This document shows, one piece after another, positions 31,909-32,092 of a stretch of 32,092 nucleotides of DNA. The DNA comes from Planctomycetaceae bacterium (GTDB lineage Bacteria; Planctomycetota; Planctomycetia; Planctomycetales; Planctomycetaceae). A model generated the notes under the pieces. That model had not been told where the DNA came from. It did no database searches and was given only the letters and a program-made list of their open reading frames with translations. Position numbers and translations under genes: made by a program. The first letter of the stretch is position 1, and every line of letters starts with the position of its first letter. The stretch is from the NCBI GenBank assembly GCA_014762625.1, contig JABURQ010000102.1, positions 1 to 32,092 of the forward strand, given 5' to 3'.

Positions 31909-32092
31909 GGTGTCTCACGAAGAGATTTACAGCGTGTTGAGAAACGGATTTGTTGGCGAGAATGAGAGTTTTGAGATGAGCACAAGGAAGAAATTCGCAG
32001 GTGAATCCCATGATTCATCGAGAATTTGTGACGCGGTGATTCAGCTCAAAAATCCATTCGCAGTAAAATTGAGTTTTTCAACGGGCTGCTAA
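31909..32092. other. Right-edge non-coding stretch with an IS-end-like motif
   Basis: No supported gene. The last bases read GAGTTTTTCAACGGGCTGC, which resembles the terminal inverted repeats (GCAGCCCGTTGAAAAACTC on the minus strand) of some insertion sequences. Only one end would be inside the window, and no transposase is visible, so this is a note rather than a call. Confidence 0.2.

Noticed and set aside
31910-32092. 60-codon frame at the right edge
   Set aside because: Starts with GTG inside a terminator remnant, has no ribosome site and no recognisable protein.

Overview
This window looks like chromosomal DNA from a planctomycete (Planctomycetota; a Gimesia/Rubinisphaera-type lineage is a guess). 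The case rests on gene content: a BBP7-like outer-membrane barrel, a ThuA/discoidin/propeller/cytochrome c giant of the PVC type, a DUF1080 protein, a Ser/Thr kinase of planctomycete style, many secreted or lipid-anchored proteins of unknown function, and DPF-rich low-complexity sequence. Gene order is loose, with frequent strand switches and several convergent pairs whose stop codons lie 1-3 bases apart. I saw no rRNA, tRNA, CRISPR array, prophage or complete insertion sequence.

Layout. 1-2359: the end of an unidentified gene, a shortened MnmE-like GTPase and a ROK sugar kinase, all on +. 2462-4244: a secreted protein with a CX4CH motif and a lipoprotein, on +. 4248-6368: an M20 amidohydrolase and an alpha/beta hydrolase, on -. 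6710-8032: a BBP7-like barrel ending in a strong terminator. 8140-11125: a secreted trypsin-fold protease and a glycine-rich secreted protein, on -. 11126-11686: a non-coding stretch with strong inverted repeats. 11687-12439: a lipoprotein. 12456-13711: DAHP synthase (aroF) with its leader. 13719-14504: a DUF1080 protein. 14798-16510: a diguanylate cyclase. 16570-18087: a Ser/Thr kinase fused to a degenerate receiver domain. 18288-19451: nagA. 19584-22769: a large DPF-rich, DUF11-repeat membrane-anchored protein. 23062-25239: a lipoprotein with five tandem NTF2-like repeats. 25241-26611: phosphofructokinase. 26844-28016: an HtrA-like protease. 28020-31844: the ThuA/cytochrome giant. 31845-32092: a terminator for a gene beyond the window and a possible transposon-end-like motif.

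The strongest observation is in the aroF leader. A sigma70-like promoter (13684-13711, minus strand) is followed by an untracked 30-codon ORF (13561-13653) with seven Phe/Tyr/Trp codons within twelve. Immediately after its stop codon lies a segment that can pair with the 5' arm of an intrinsic terminator (13495-13533) ending 22 bases before the aroF start. The antiterminator (12 bp) and terminator (11 bp plus U8) are mutually exclusive. This is the logic of ribosome-mediated transcription attenuation, here placed on the first enzyme of aromatic amino acid synthesis in a planctomycete.

Functionally the window mixes central metabolism (aroF, pfkA, nagA, ROK kinase), signalling (GGDEF, kinase/pseudo-receiver) and a large cell-envelope set. 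Several family members have lost hallmark residues: MnmE its C-terminal C-x-G-K and canonical NKxD, the ROK protein its zinc cysteines, the GGDEF protein its I-site, and the receiver domain its phospho-acceptor Asp.
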